Shown here: positions 21,447 through 21,458 of the stretch, piece by piece
How positions within the stretch are numbered: the first letter of the stretch is position 1
How the letters are laid out: the number at the start of each line of letters is the position of its first letter
The notes under the pieces: generated by a model
Database searches by the model: none
What the model was told of the DNA's origin: nothing
The model's input: the letters and a program-made list of their open reading frames with translations, nothing else
Assembly (NCBI GenBank): GCA_044866695.1
Contig: JBIOUF010000193.1
Coordinates: forward strand, 1 to 21,458
Origin: JBIOUF01 sp044866695
GTDB lineage: Bacteria > Actinomycetota > Actinomycetes > Propionibacteriales > Nocardioidaceae
DNA: 21,458 nucleotides
Direction: 5' to 3'
Position numbers and translations under genes: made by a program

Positions 21447-21458
21447 CCGGTGAGCACG

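Overview
The window comes from a very GC-rich actinobacterium. Dispersed repeats of the form 'GGTTGAGGAGC...GCTAGCG...GTCTCGAAACC' occur at 14557-14608 (reverse orientation) and 21361-21446. From memory, such repeats are typical of Nocardioides and related Propionibacteriales, so a Nocardioidaceae host is my best guess; this is an inference and was not tested by a search.

The dominant content is a contractile injection system (CIS/eCIS, a phage-tail-like particle) encoded in one long minus-strand operon. It runs from 13455 leftwards and leaves the window at position 1. In transcription order it holds: sheath, two paralogous tube proteins, a small tail-assembly protein with one CxxC, a 52-residue DUF6760-like protein, a 996-residue DUF4157 (HELAH) protein with a long Pro/Glu repeat region, a tube-initiator-like protein, a fused tube-domain/LysM hub protein, a VgrG/gp5-like spike, a gp25 baseplate protein, a gpJ-type baseplate protein, a tail-protein-I-like protein, and a zinc-ribbon protein with a collagen-like Gly-Pro-Pro and PPAPP tail that is cut by the window edge. 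Junctions are tight: five are ATGA overlaps, and the largest gap is 58 bp. A DUF4255 tail-terminator gene lies divergently (+ strand, 13702-14355), sharing a 246-bp intergenic region that contains a perfect 8-bp-stem hairpin. The AAA+ ATPase, a PAAR spike tip, a tape measure and a tail fibre were not seen. They are either left of position 1, absent, or replaced.

To the right is a 335-bp repeat-rich spacer, then two LuxR-type regulators on the minus strand. One is a 209-residue protein whose receiver-like domain lacks the usual acidic pocket. The other is a 1003-residue LAL-type STAND ATPase/LuxR protein. Both have palindromes in their upstream DNA. They are the obvious candidates for control of the CIS, although no direct link is visible in the sequence.

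The right end holds a small Gly-His-Gly protein of a family I recall from Streptomyces (putative adhesin/Stv-like), a YihY/BrkB membrane protein, a TauE/SafE-type permease and a REP cluster. The last two genes look like ordinary chromosomal genes.
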